From Stenotrophomonas chelatiphaga (GTDB taxonomy: Bacteria > Pseudomonadota > Gammaproteobacteria > Xanthomonadales > Xanthomonadaceae): a DNA stretch of 64,000 bases. The notes beneath the pieces were generated by a model. It saw only the letters and a list, made by a program, of their open reading frames with translations, was not told the origin of the DNA and made no database searches. The position numbers were made by a program, and so were the translations under genes. The stretch is taken from assembly GCF_001431535.1 (NCBI RefSeq), contig NZ_LDJK01000008.1, forward strand, positions 1-64,000, given 5' to 3'. Positions 43,087-51,799 of the stretch are shown here, piece after piece. Numbering within the stretch: the first letter of the stretch is position 1; each line of letters begins with the position of its first letter.

Positions 43087-44169
43087 AAAGATAATTCCAC
43101 GATTCCCGTGCTCGCCGCGACGGCTACCAGCCTGGTGCTGCCGGCACAGCTGGCTCGCCAGGCTGCCGACGCGGTGCGCGAATTGCTGGCCGAAGCGGCG
43201 GCCGAGAACACCACCCGTAGCTACACCAGCGCCCTACGCTACTGGGCTGGCTGGCACGCGACACGGTACGGCATCGAGCTAGCCTTGCCGGTATCCGAAG
43301 CCACCGTGCTGCAGTTTGTGGTCGACCATGTGCAGCGCCGCTCATCCGACGGCGAATTGGTCTGCGAACTGCCGCCGGCCGTCGACCAGGCCTTGGTGGC
43401 CGCTGGCCTCAAGGCCAAGCTCGGCCCGTGGACCTTGGCCACCGTGCGCCATCGCGTTGCCGTGCTCTCCACCGCGCACCGACTGAAGCAAGTGGCCAAT
43501 CCCTGCGAGCAGCCGGCGATCCGTACCGTGCTCAGCCGCGCGGCGCGGGCGGCGGTCAAACGCGGCGAGCGCCCGCGGAAGAAGACCGCGATCACCCTCC
43601 CCGAGCTGGAAGCCCTGCTGGCCACCTGCGACGACAGTTTGGAAGGGATTCGTGACCGTGCCCTCCTCTGCTTCGGGTTTGCTAGTGGCGGACGGCGGCG
43701 CAGCGAGATCGCCGCCGCCGACCTGCGCGACCTGCGCCGCATCGGCGAGGCTGGCTATATCTACCGCCTAGAACACAGCAAGACCCAACAGGCGGGCGTC
43801 ACTGCCACATCAACCCCGGACAAGCCGGTGCTGGATAGGGCCGCTCTCGCGCTACAGGATTGGCTGGAGGCGTCAGGGGTCACCGAGGGGGCGATTTTCC
43901 GGAGGCTATGGAAGCAGCGCGTCGGCCCTGCCCTCTCCCCGGCCGCGATCGGCGAAATCGTGCAGCGGCGGGCCCGACTGGCGGGCCTGGAGGGGGATTT
44001 TGGGGGGCACAGCCTGCGGTCGGGGTTTGTGACCGAGGCCAGCCGCCAAGGTGTGGCCTTGCCGGCGATTATGCAGCTGACCGAGCACCGGTCTGTAGCT
44101 AGTGTCGTCGGGTACTTTCAGACCGGCGGAGCCACAGCTAACCCCGCTGCTCGACTGCTTGAAGACTAA
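43084..44169 (+). CDS. Tyrosine recombinase (integrase)
   Basis: A 361-residue site-specific recombinase. The N-terminal SAM-like core-binding domain (AAENTTRSYTSALRYWAGWHATRYG) is followed by the catalytic domain with the family residues: Arg in SGGRRRSEI (near 205), Lys in EHSKTQQ (near 233), HSLRSGF (His and Arg, about 308-311), TEHRS (near 335) and VVGYF (nucleophile Tyr near 343). It is divergent from the KfrA-like gene with a TAGTAT-rich 100-nt gap. It is the most probable enzyme for moving this island. Confidence 0.92.
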   Translation: MKDNSTIPVLAATATSLVLPAQLARQAADAVRELLAEAAAENTTRSYTSALRYWAGWHATRYGIELALPVSEATVLQFVVDHVQRRSSDGELVCELPPAVDQALVAAGLKAKLGPWTLATVRHRVAVLSTAHRLKQVANPCEQPAIRTVLSRAARAAVKRGERPRKKTAITLPELEALLATCDDSLEGIRDRALLCFGFASGGRRRSEIAAADLRDLRRIGEAGYIYRLEHSKTQQAGVTATSTPDKPVLDRAALALQDWLEASGVTEGAIFRRLWKQRVGPALSPAAIGEIVQRRARLAGLEGDFGGHSLRSGFVTEASRQGVALPAIMQLTEHRSVASVVGYFQTGGATANPAARLLED

Positions 44170-44355
44170 AGGACCCCGCCATTGAGGCTCGCCGATGGCG
44201 CGGGTAAAGGGCGCCCGCCCCAAGCCCGCCCAATCATTTGATTGCAAGAAACGAAAATGCTGTGTCTCTCGTTCCCCTGCTGCGTCAGCGGCCCCGCCTC
44301 GAACCGCTGTAGAAGGTCGTCAGCCAAGCCGCGAGACTATTCAAGGCGGTAACGT

Positions 44356-45240
44356 TCATGTAATCGCTTTTGGGAAGCTCTTTCCTGCTATCGATGCTTC
44401 CTTGACCATCGTTATGATATCGCCCAGGGCGCTTGCATGCACAACATTCCCGAGATTCATCATGGTTTGGACCACGGGCACGATGCTCGTGGCCGTTGGG
44501 ATGTCCTTCTGAATGAGCTTGCCTTCGCTGGTGTAGAGGGGGCCTGACGCTAAGATACCTAGCAACTGCGCCTTCGTTCCGGGCGTGTATGCGTTGTCTT
44601 TGGTTCTAAACATCAAATCCTCGAAGAGGAAAACAGGAGACCCACTTGAGCCAGGGAAGCAGGCTGCATCAATCACAAACTCAACTTTGCCATTCCACTT
44701 TAAGAACGGGTGGGAAGCAGTGCTTCCCCGCCTCGCCAAAGGGCGATTATTCTGTTCATCCCAAAGCCCACTTGGATAGCCAATCATCATCACCGGCTCG
44801 ATAGGCCTGATGTTCTTTCGCTCGTCATCCGGAACTAAAAAGCTAGCATTTAGAAATGTATTCCTAAGCTGCTGTCCGGCCGACTCGATATCACTCATGA
44901 TATCGCCAATGAAGAATGCGCAAAGGTCCACCTGAGGATCGGGATGTAAGAGCATTCGTTGCTGACACCCGGGGATGAGAACATTTCGGTGTATATCTCC
45001 GGGAGCCACGACGATTTCACCGATTTCCGCGCTGGGCTGACGAACTGTCAACGTCATTTTGATTTCTTCGCAGCCCGCAACAACATGCTTGTTTGTGAAG
45101 ATTAGCGGGACCTGCGCTTTCCCCTCAGAAACATCAAACTCCCCGACATAGAAAAAACCGGTTCCCACGGACGTCGATACGCCGGCACTGCCACAAAGTA
45201 GACGAACCGTGGAGAGCGAAATGAAAGTTGCTGGATTCAT
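44356..45240 (-). CDS. Stand-alone trypsin-like serine protease
   Basis: A 294-residue protein with a complete chymotrypsin-like triad: FTNKHVV (His near 51), DPQVDLCAF (Asp near 104) and FPGSSGSPVF (nucleophile Ser near 198, in the GSSGSP context). It lacks a signal peptide and has no PDZ domain, so it is a cytoplasmic protease rather than a DegP-like one. AT-richer codon use than the flanking chromosome suggests foreign origin. Stand-alone trypsin-like proteases of this type occur in phage-defence loci as effectors, which is an analogy only. SD AGGTGA precedes the ATG. Confidence 0.83.
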   Translation of the reverse strand: MNPATFISLSTVRLLCGSAGVSTSVGTGFFYVGEFDVSEGKAQVPLIFTNKHVVAGCEEIKMTLTVRQPSAEIGEIVVAPGDIHRNVLIPGCQQRMLLHPDPQVDLCAFFIGDIMSDIESAGQQLRNTFLNASFLVPDDERKNIRPIEPVMMIGYPSGLWDEQNNRPLARRGSTASHPFLKWNGKVEFVIDAACFPGSSGSPVFLFEDLMFRTKDNAYTPGTKAQLLGILASGPLYTSEGKLIQKDIPTATSIVPVVQTMMNLGNVVHASALGDIITMVKEASIAGKSFPKAIT

Positions 45241-45730
45241 TCATCACCTAAGTGGGATAACAAGCGTCCCCAGCTTGAAAAAAGCGGGGGCGTCTTAGCC
45301 GGCCAAGTTCTTATCATGTCCATCAGCAAACCCGAAGCACGCTCGCTGAGCAAGCCCGGTAGTGCTGGGGCTCGCCTCAACCGGTCGGCGAAAAGCTAGC
45401 GGAGGGGCGGGGGGGTGACCTAGACACCGTGTTTCAGAATGACTGCACCACTCCCTTTGAAGGGGTCTCTTCGTTAAAGATAGCACCACGCTACCAACTC
45501 AGGGAACGGCCATGAACTACGCCCTATCCTCCGCCACCTCAGTTACGCGGCTGTACAGCGCAGCGTTGGTCACTTCAATGTGGGCCAACTGTGGGCAATC
45601 ACGACCTGCGGCATCTGGCGCTTCATCGGGCTCATCGTCATGGTTCCGATGCTGGCGATTCTTGCGCTGACCATCATTTCCTGACATGGGGAAGCTCAGC
45701 TGCGGATGGGTGCGAGCAACCAAGAGGGCA
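45241..45730. other. Gap between protease and PIN-like genes, 490 nt
   Basis: No certain gene. A plus-strand segment (45512-45684) reads in one frame as a small membrane protein (SVGHFNVGQLWAITTCG, then FIGLIVMVPMLAILALTIIS) but lacks a start codon in frame. An ATG with the right spacing is one base out of phase, so it may be a frameshifted small gene. A CCCC/GGGG hairpin with AAAAAA in the loop lies at about 45268-45290. Confidence 0.4.
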
Positions 45731-46909
45731 TCACTCTGGATATGCGTTTGACAGGGCCTGACGATATTCATCAGTGACGCCCGCCTCTAGGTCGTCCAAC
45801 CAGCCATGGAACTCTTCGAGGCGATTAAGGCTAAAAACCTTCACTCCGAAGGTCTGCTCCAGGTCCACCCCTCTTTCACCCATCAGCTCTGCCATCGCCT
45901 GGTCCAGCGCTATGGCATCGCAATATGGTGCGTAGAACGCCGCATGGTCCACATCTGAGTAGAACCCGCTCAGCTTCCCGCGAGCACGCTCTAGATTTAC
46001 ATAAGCGCCGTTCCGAACCATCCTCTGAAGTGTTGCGTATGAGCAAGCACGCACATGCTGAAATGGAAGCTTCGCGAAATGCTCGGAATCGAAGAACGAA
46101 GCGCAGGCTCGTACTGATTCCTGGAGCGTTTGCTCTGGCGGGAGGAGATACCGCATCTGCTCCACCACCTTCGAGATTATTGGAGAGTCAAACAGAGCGG
46201 AGAAATCCCCCTGCCCCAACCTTGTGAAGTAGGTGAGGAAGGCATCAAGGTATAGCTTTTTGGCTCCGGCCAGCTCTCCGGCAACGCACTGCTCAAACGA
46301 ATCTTCAGACGCCCGCCAGCCGTGGAAAAGGTTAAGCAAACCCTCCAACGACTGCCGCTTGAACTCTCGCTGAGCCTCGTTGTCTCCTGGCTGGTGCTGG
46401 ATCCCCACCACAAAGTAACCATCCCAGTCGTGCACCTGCTCAGACAACGCCTCTCGCTGGGCCAATGGGTATGCTGAGACATCGCCATCGAGCCAGCGTC
46501 TGAACCCTGTCAGTATCTGCCGGCGTTCGACGTTGTATGCCCTCTCAAACGTGTGGCCACGACTTGTCCGCTTGATGAACTCCAAGAGCTCGTCACCGCG
46601 TTCCCACAGTCGAGTCTCGTAGTCGTGTATCGAAGAGCGGGGGATGGTGACCAACTGCGCCGAGGCTGCGCGTTGTATGTGGTCTGCGAGCTCGACATAG
46701 TGGCGGTTGCGCTCCCCTCCACGAAACGCCCCGCTGAAGAACGATTGGTCCAGATATAGGATCTTCTTGCGAAGTGGAGGAAGCCAGACCTGCTCTGACA
46801 CCCCGCAGCGCTCGCATCCTCGAAGGACGTGATTGCCGTATACGTCCACATTGCCGTATCGCCCGTGACCGCAAGCGGGGCACTGGCCTAAAACCCTTGT
46901 TACGAGCAC
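45731..46909 (-). CDS. Zinc-ribbon plus PIN-like domain protein, uncharacterised
   Basis: A 392-residue protein starting at a GTG (46909) with AGGAG 6 nt upstream. The N-terminus is a zinc ribbon (CPACGHG, then CERCG). A putative PIN-type nuclease domain follows: ILYLDQSFFSGAF near residue 51 gives the first Asp, and FYAPYCDAIALDQAMAELM near 340 matches the C-terminal acidic cluster seen in uncharacterised PIN-like proteins. A long helical region separates the two. The role is unknown. With the protease downstream it is a candidate for a defence or toxin-like module, unproven. Confidence 0.65.
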   Translation of the reverse strand: MLVTRVLGQCPACGHGRYGNVDVYGNHVLRGCERCGVSEQVWLPPLRKKILYLDQSFFSGAFRGGERNRHYVELADHIQRAASAQLVTIPRSSIHDYETRLWERGDELLEFIKRTSRGHTFERAYNVERRQILTGFRRWLDGDVSAYPLAQREALSEQVHDWDGYFVVGIQHQPGDNEAQREFKRQSLEGLLNLFHGWRASEDSFEQCVAGELAGAKKLYLDAFLTYFTRLGQGDFSALFDSPIISKVVEQMRYLLPPEQTLQESVRACASFFDSEHFAKLPFQHVRACSYATLQRMVRNGAYVNLERARGKLSGFYSDVDHAAFYAPYCDAIALDQAMAELMGERGVDLEQTFGVKVFSLNRLEEFHGWLDDLEAGVTDEYRQALSNAYPE

Positions 46910-47039
46910 TTTCGTCTCCTACCAAGTATCGAACCGGCCTTGCTTAGGCCTTGCCGAGGGCCACACGCGCAAGAATAATTGCTTTAGCCGCAACGACGGA
47001 AGGATGGAGAATCCTTGTGGGTCTGCGACTTGGAAGGTG

Positions 47040-47585
47040 CTAATCCAGACTGTAGCGAACGTCGCTTTCGCCCTTGTGGTCTATCTCTATTTTCCTCATC
47101 TGCGGGCTGAGTATGGACCAAGCGCGCGGGAACTCGTGCCTCATTGAGTCGCTCGATTCATTCCAAAGGGCGATTATTTTCTCATCCGAGAGGTGGTTTC
47201 TTAGGGTTTTAAGCGCGGCTGGACCCGCCATCAGCATCACCAGTGAGCTCTGGTTAACCGCCCAATCGTCGCTGCTTTGAACTACGCCATCAAAGTGCCC
47301 CGCGTCGGAAGGTGAGGTCCAAACGTCGTGATTGTGCTGTTCGTATCCACGGGCGATGAGTCCGGCAGTAGCGCGGTTACGCTTAGCACACGCGGTTTCA
47401 TCTTCGGGATTGCCACGGCAAGCGTCCTGGGCAAGCGACCACTGCTGCATCAGCGCGTCATCGCTGATGGATCCAACGGTTCCGCCGACGCCTACTGGCG
47501 CGATGGGTTCGCTAGCTTGGGCAGAGCCGACGGACGAAGGGGCCATAGCCGCCACGACAAATAGCAACAAAATATTGCGTAACAA
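47040..47585 (-). CDS. Hypothetical periplasmic protein (TTG start)
   Basis: A 181-residue exported protein. A TTG at 47585 is the likely start: GGAGG lies 5 nt upstream and the product begins with a clean signal peptide (LRNILLLFVVAAMAPSSVGSAQA). The frame is open further upstream but without a ribosome site. The mature part has two Cys (DACRGN, TACAKRN) that may form a disulfide, and a helical C-terminus (SDEKIIALWNESSDSMRHEF). No family recognised. Same strand as the PIN-like gene, 130 nt upstream. Confidence 0.6.
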   Translation of the reverse strand: MLRNILLLFVVAAMAPSSVGSAQASEPIAPVGVGGTVGSISDDALMQQWSLAQDACRGNPEDETACAKRNRATAGLIARGYEQHNHDVWTSPSDAGHFDGVVQSSDDWAVNQSSLVMLMAGPAALKTLRNHLSDEKIIALWNESSDSMRHEFPRAWSILSPQMRKIEIDHKGESDVRYSLD

Positions 47586-47872
47586 GTTCGCCTCCGTATG
47601 TGAACTAGATGACGCCCCGCGCTTGACATCGGCGCGAGGCGTCAGAGGTTTAATAAATGGCCCCCGAGTTTGAGACCCCGGAGGCAAGCATGGTACGAGC
47701 GAACTACCGAGCCGAGGCACGTGGCCCCTTGAGGTCACCTTAGCAAGCCTAGCCTGACTCGCAAGCCCCTCCCACCCCCCTCCCCGCTCGCCAACGCCAT
47801 GGTCGTTGGTAGCCGTATTACGTCGTCGGCGGAATGACGGCTGCGCACAAGGAATCTAGGAGCCCGCAAGGA

Positions 47873-48091
47873 TTACCCCGCGTGCCCGCCGAGCAACGCT
47901 TTGTGGTACTCCGGCGTTTCAAGCTCGACGCTGTCAAGACGCATCCAATTGGCCGAGCTCACGCCAAAGAGACGAAATTTCGTTCCCGATACGGTTTCCG
48001 GCGCAAGAAATGCATTGAGTAGCGCTCGTAGTGCCCATCCGGAAAGCCAGCGCCCTGTCCTCACCAAGGCATTTGTTGCTGGAAGCCACAA
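47873..48091 (-). CDS. Doubtful small ORF (72 aa, TTG start)
   Basis: A possible 72-residue protein from a TTG with AGGA 6 nt upstream. The second half (FRLFGVSSANWMRLDSVE) reads like ordinary protein, but no family is recognised. It might be a remnant or a gene-cassette-like ORF. Low confidence. Confidence 0.28.
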   Translation of the reverse strand: MWLPATNALVRTGRWLSGWALRALLNAFLAPETVSGTKFRLFGVSSANWMRLDSVELETPEYHKALLGGHAG

Positions 48092-48198
48092 TAGATGTCC
48101 TGCCTACCCTCGATAAATCTCCCTAATCGATCAAAAAAGCAGTCCTCGTTGGGAGCAATGGTCGCTTACTTCTGGCCAACTGATGGGTGATAAGGCAT

Positions 48199-48277
48199 CT
48201 AATAACGAGTCTGCCCTGTGTCCCTGTTCGCCAATGGCGAAGAATGCTGAAGGCTACACCATTTAAGAAGTTATTAG
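48199..48277. repeat. Nested inverted repeat (79 nt)
   Basis: Outer arms CTAATAAC (48199-48206) and GTTATTAG (48270-48277) enclose a smaller 6-bp hairpin (TTCGCC-AAT-GGCGAA, 48228-48242). The layout recalls an integron attC, but the RYYYAAC/GTTRRRY ends do not match. A structured RNA or protein-binding element is possible. Confidence 0.4.
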
Positions 48278-48321
48278 CTGGGTGGCTATCTCGTAGGTTT
48301 CTCTTAAAGTGCTTAGGGCGC

Positions 48322-49029
48322 TCAGCATTTTTGTAGCTCGCCGGCGATGCTCAACAGCGCAGCTGCTTGGGCGTGCAGCGCGGTCGTGTCAAAAAGCGGC
48401 ACTGTGGCATCCGACTGGTCCACAAGTAGCGATATCTCAGTACACCCTAAGATGATCCCTTGTGCGCCAGCTCCGCTCATTGAACTCATGATCTGACGAT
48501 AAATTGCACGTGATTCGTCTCTGATGACGCCCTGGCAAAGTTCGTCATAGATGATCCGATGGATGTTGTCACGGCCGTCCTCATCAGGAGTGATCACCTC
48601 AAAGCCCCGTGTGCTGAGGCGCTCTCTATAGAAGTCTTGTTCCATCGTGAAGCGTGTGCCGAGTAGGCCGACGCGGGTGACGCCGGCCTGGGCCAGCGCA
48701 TCGGCAGTGCTGTCGACGATGTGTAACAGCGGCAAGGGGGTGGCCGCAGTGATCTGATGGGCCACTTTATGCATTGTATTTGTGCACAACACGATAAAAT
48801 CGGCGCCACCGGCGTGCAGCGCCTGTGCGGCACCAGCCATTGCCTCGCCTGCCGCAGTCCAATTCCCGGCATGCTGGAGCATCTCGATCTCATGGAAGTT
48901 CACACTTATCAGCATCAACTTGGCTGAGTGCAGGCCGCCGAGAGTGCTGCGCACGGTCTCATTAATCAAGCGGTAATAAGGCACTGTCGACTCCCAACTC
49001 ATGCCGCCGATTAGACCAATTGTTTTCAT
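48322..49029 (-). CDS. Aspartate/glutamate racemase family protein
   Basis: A 235-residue amino-acid racemase of the AspR/YgeA type. The ATG at 49029 has AAGGAC 7 nt upstream; the open frame extends upstream without a signal. Family features are IGLIGGMSWEST at the start, the first catalytic Cys in LCTNTMH near residue 83 and the second in LGCTEISLL near residue 198. It converts L- to D-Asp or Glu, or a broader set of amino acids (cofactor-independent). No neighbour suggests the specific substrate. Confidence 0.88.
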   Translation of the reverse strand: MKTIGLIGGMSWESTVPYYRLINETVRSTLGGLHSAKLMLISVNFHEIEMLQHAGNWTAAGEAMAGAAQALHAGGADFIVLCTNTMHKVAHQITAATPLPLLHIVDSTADALAQAGVTRVGLLGTRFTMEQDFYRERLSTRGFEVITPDEDGRDNIHRIIYDELCQGVIRDESRAIYRQIMSSMSGAGAQGIILGCTEISLLVDQSDATVPLFDTTALHAQAAALLSIAGELQKC

Positions 49030-49266
49030 CACATGTCCTTTGTCGTGTAAGTGTGGAGTAATGTAACGAACCCAAGTGACCGATGATTCAGGACACTCGT
49101 CACATACGCTGCTAGAAGCATTCCGCGAGGCGCTTGCCGGAATAACCAAGCCATTGCAACCACCGGTGGCGAGAGGCATTGAAAGCCACGCTATGATGCG
49201 TACGCTCAGCTTGCTCCGACCGTGAAGTGGCGCCAACGTCGTGGCCTTCTACATTCCATATCAATA

Positions 49267-50673
49267 TCAATTGCTGCGCTTCCAACTCAGGACGGCCGCG
49301 AGCGCCAATGAGAGGGCAATGGCGAGCGATGCGGCTGCAAATCCGATTTGAACCTTGGTTTCACTTGCGCCGTCGGGTGCAAGCGTGAAAAACAGTCCAC
49401 CGATCAGTGCCACCGAGACTGCGGCGCTGATTTGCAACGTGGCATTCACCAACCCGGATGCCAGTCCAGCCCAACGCGCATCCACGTGCTCGACCGTTAA
49501 CCTGACCAAGGCCGGAAGCGCGATGCCCTGCCCTAGCCCAATCACAAATAGAGGCCCCGGAAGCCAGGTTGGCAGACCTATGGCAGCCAGCGACGCCGCT
49601 ATCGCAAGTCCGGCTACCTCCAATGCCATGCCCAGCACCGCCGAGCGCGGGCCAAACCATCTTGCAAGACGCGGACCGCACAGCGGGCCTAGAAAGAAGC
49701 CCACCCCGAGCGGAAGCACCGCCAGTCCGGTCTTCAGGGAATCGTGCCCCAGTCCAACCTGTTCATAAACTGCAAACACTAGGAAGAAGGCCGCGAGCGC
49801 GTAGAAGAAGAACGTTGCCAGCAAGCGTCGTTGCAATCCGCGCGCCAGCAACAATGACGGCAGCACGAGAGGTGTTTTTCCGGCACCCTCCAGATGCTTT
49901 TCATAGCGCCAGAATGAGAAAAGTAGTGGCACGGTCAATATCAACATCGCGACGCACCACCAGGGCCAGCCGCGCCCGCGGCCTTCGATGGCCGGCACGA
50001 CGACAGCTAGCAAACCAGCGGCTAGAAGAAACGCACCGAGGATATCTATTCGAGCTGAGCGTTCTGCCCTGCTTTCCCGAAGCAGCATTAGGGCCGCCGG
50101 CACAGCGAAAAAGATGATGGGAAGATTGATAAGGAAGACGCTACGCCAGCCAAGTCCAAACGGGCTCATAGAGACCAACACGCCGCCCAACAGCTGTCCG
50201 CCAACCGAGGCAAGGCCGAACGTGGCGCCGTACAAGCTAAGCGCGCGGCCCTTCTCGCTCGCAGGGAAGATGGCGTGGATCGACGCGAGCGACTGCGGCG
50301 CCATGATGGCCGCAGAAACCCCCTGCAATAGACGCCCAGCCACCAGAAAGCCGGGAGTCGGAGCCATGCCACACAGTGCCGAGGCCAACCCGAAGCCCAA
50401 CATGCCCCCCACGAACACGCGCTTTCGCCCGTAAAGATCCCCTAAGCGGCCGCCGAGGATGAGCGTAACCGCATACGCTGCCGCATAGACCGACACGACC
50501 AATTGAGACACATCCGACGAGGCGCGGAAGTCGGCGCGGATAACAGGCAAGGCGACGTTGACGATAAAAAAGTCGAGTGGCGGTAGCAGCGTGCCGGTCA
50601 ATAGCACCACTAGCGCAAGCCAACGACGTGCATCGGGTGCTGCTTCCTCTATTTGATGTAGCGAGGTATTCAT
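49267..50673 (-). CDS. MFS multidrug exporter, DHA2 family (14 helices)
   Basis: A 468-residue major facilitator. Motif C-like and family-typical segments include PPLDFFIVNVALPVIRADF, GRLGDLYGRKRVF (motif A) and GRLLQGVSAAIMAPQSLA, with about 14 hydrophobic segments (EmrB-like). AGAGGAA precedes the ATG at 50673. That start overlaps the stop of the upstream hydrolase gene (ATGA), so it is coupled. It forms the last gene of a three-gene unit controlled by the divergent LysR gene at 52564. Confidence 0.88.
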   Translation of the reverse strand: MNTSLHQIEEAAPDARRWLALVVLLTGTLLPPLDFFIVNVALPVIRADFRASSDVSQLVVSVYAAAYAVTLILGGRLGDLYGRKRVFVGGMLGFGLASALCGMAPTPGFLVAGRLLQGVSAAIMAPQSLASIHAIFPASEKGRALSLYGATFGLASVGGQLLGGVLVSMSPFGLGWRSVFLINLPIIFFAVPAALMLLRESRAERSARIDILGAFLLAAGLLAVVVPAIEGRGRGWPWWCVAMLILTVPLLFSFWRYEKHLEGAGKTPLVLPSLLLARGLQRRLLATFFFYALAAFFLVFAVYEQVGLGHDSLKTGLAVLPLGVGFFLGPLCGPRLARWFGPRSAVLGMALEVAGLAIAASLAAIGLPTWLPGPLFVIGLGQGIALPALVRLTVEHVDARWAGLASGLVNATLQISAAVSVALIGGLFFTLAPDGASETKVQIGFAAASLAIALSLALAAVLSWKRSN

Positions 50674-51767
50674 AGACTTTCCTCTTGCCGCGCCCGCACG
50701 TGAGCGGCGACGCATGTTTCGCTTGGTGCTTCGTAGGTAGCGCCGCGGCAGGGCGACATATGGTCTGTCAGCCAGCCAAGCACCACGCCCAGCACCTGGT
50801 CCGAATTCTTTTCGTAAATCATTCCGTGGCCATTTCCATGGATTACAAACGATGGCATGTGGAGGTGATCGACTTGCGCGCCGGCTTGGCGAAGAAAATC
50901 CGCAACTGATGGTGCGAAGGTAGAGAACACGGACGTCTCTCCGGTCACTAGCGCTACGGGCATCGCTGCCAGTGATGGAATGCGCCGTGTCTCAGGCGCC
51001 GCAGCCTTTAGGCCTGCGGGCGTCGCATGTGGAGGAGAGAATTTCATGGGTGCTGCGGTCAAGCCCCAGGTAAGCGTGCCGATTCCGGGCGTGTGTCCGA
51101 ACGCGGGCCCCATGGGTTCGATGGCGACAATTGCCGCTACAAGCTCCGGACGCTGGTCTGCTACGAGCCAGCCATCCGGTCCAGATGCAGAATGCGTCAC
51201 GATGATCGCCGGGCCGATGCGATCCAACAGTCCAGCAAGCCTGCTCGCATCGAGCTGTTGCGAATAGGCCAGGTCGGCGGGCATCGGTCCGTACGCGGCA
51301 ATGAGTGCATCGAATGCGTTGGCATCTTCAATGTCGAATGGCCACTGCGTTTCTCCTCCGCCTTCCGGGAAATACACGGCTCGCCCGCGCTCATATGAGA
51401 ACGGAGGGCTGGTCGGCCCCATAAGATCCGGGTGATACGGAGATCGGCCATGTCCGGGTCGGTCAACGACGAAGACGGCGTAGCCTGCCTCGACCAATCT
51501 TTGGGCCCAGCCCGGCCGGCCATCCGGCGTTTCGCTCCATTCGGTACCCTGTAGCGTCCCTCCATGCACTAGCACCACTGGCAGGGGCTGAGTCACTGCG
51601 ACAGGTGCCTCCCATTCCACATACATCGGTCCTGCCTGATAGCTCAGTCCCTCCTTGCGCACGCGTTCACCCGTTATCCAAAAGTGCCCACGCCGCGAAG
51701 TGCGCACTCGGACGCCAGACCAAACCGGCGTCCGGGGCGTCCCTTGTGTTTTGCTCTTAGCTTCCAT
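50670..51767 (-). CDS. Alpha/beta hydrolase
   Basis: A 365-residue hydrolase: LVHGGTLQGTEW (oxyanion region), FVVDRPGHGRSPY, then IIVTHSASGPDGW near residue 195 with the nucleophile in the HSASG elbow, and HGNGHGMIYEKN near residue 320 with the catalytic His. There is no signal peptide; the ATG at 51767 is preferred to one six codons upstream. It sits between the fused isomerase/EthD gene (32 nt upstream) and the MFS exporter (overlapping), as the middle of the operon. Probable ester or lactone hydrolysis. Confidence 0.85.
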   Translation of the reverse strand: MEAKSKTQGTPRTPVWSGVRVRTSRRGHFWITGERVRKEGLSYQAGPMYVEWEAPVAVTQPLPVVLVHGGTLQGTEWSETPDGRPGWAQRLVEAGYAVFVVDRPGHGRSPYHPDLMGPTSPPFSYERGRAVYFPEGGGETQWPFDIEDANAFDALIAAYGPMPADLAYSQQLDASRLAGLLDRIGPAIIVTHSASGPDGWLVADQRPELVAAIVAIEPMGPAFGHTPGIGTLTWGLTAAPMKFSPPHATPAGLKAAAPETRRIPSLAAMPVALVTGETSVFSTFAPSVADFLRQAGAQVDHLHMPSFVIHGNGHGMIYEKNSDQVLGVVLGWLTDHMSPCRGATYEAPSETCVAAHVRARQEESL

Positions 51768-51799
51768 AAGTGTGCTCCGCCTCAAGACGCCAGAGGCAC

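Larger units (their letters stand above)
47586..48321. other. Low-density region, 736 nt
   Basis: Only a doubtful small ORF (47873-48091, minus strand) and a nested inverted repeat (48199-48277) are visible. The composition is less GC-rich than the chromosome to the left, in keeping with horizontally acquired DNA. Confidence 0.4.

Noticed and set aside
45517-45771. 84-aa minus-strand ORF downstream of the PIN-like gene
   Set aside because: It overlaps that gene's end by 41 nt, has no ribosome site and its composition looks random.
48199-48277. Integron attC site
   Set aside because: The ends are CTAATAAC and GTTATTAG and do not fit RYYYAAC/GTTRRRY; no integron integrase is nearby.
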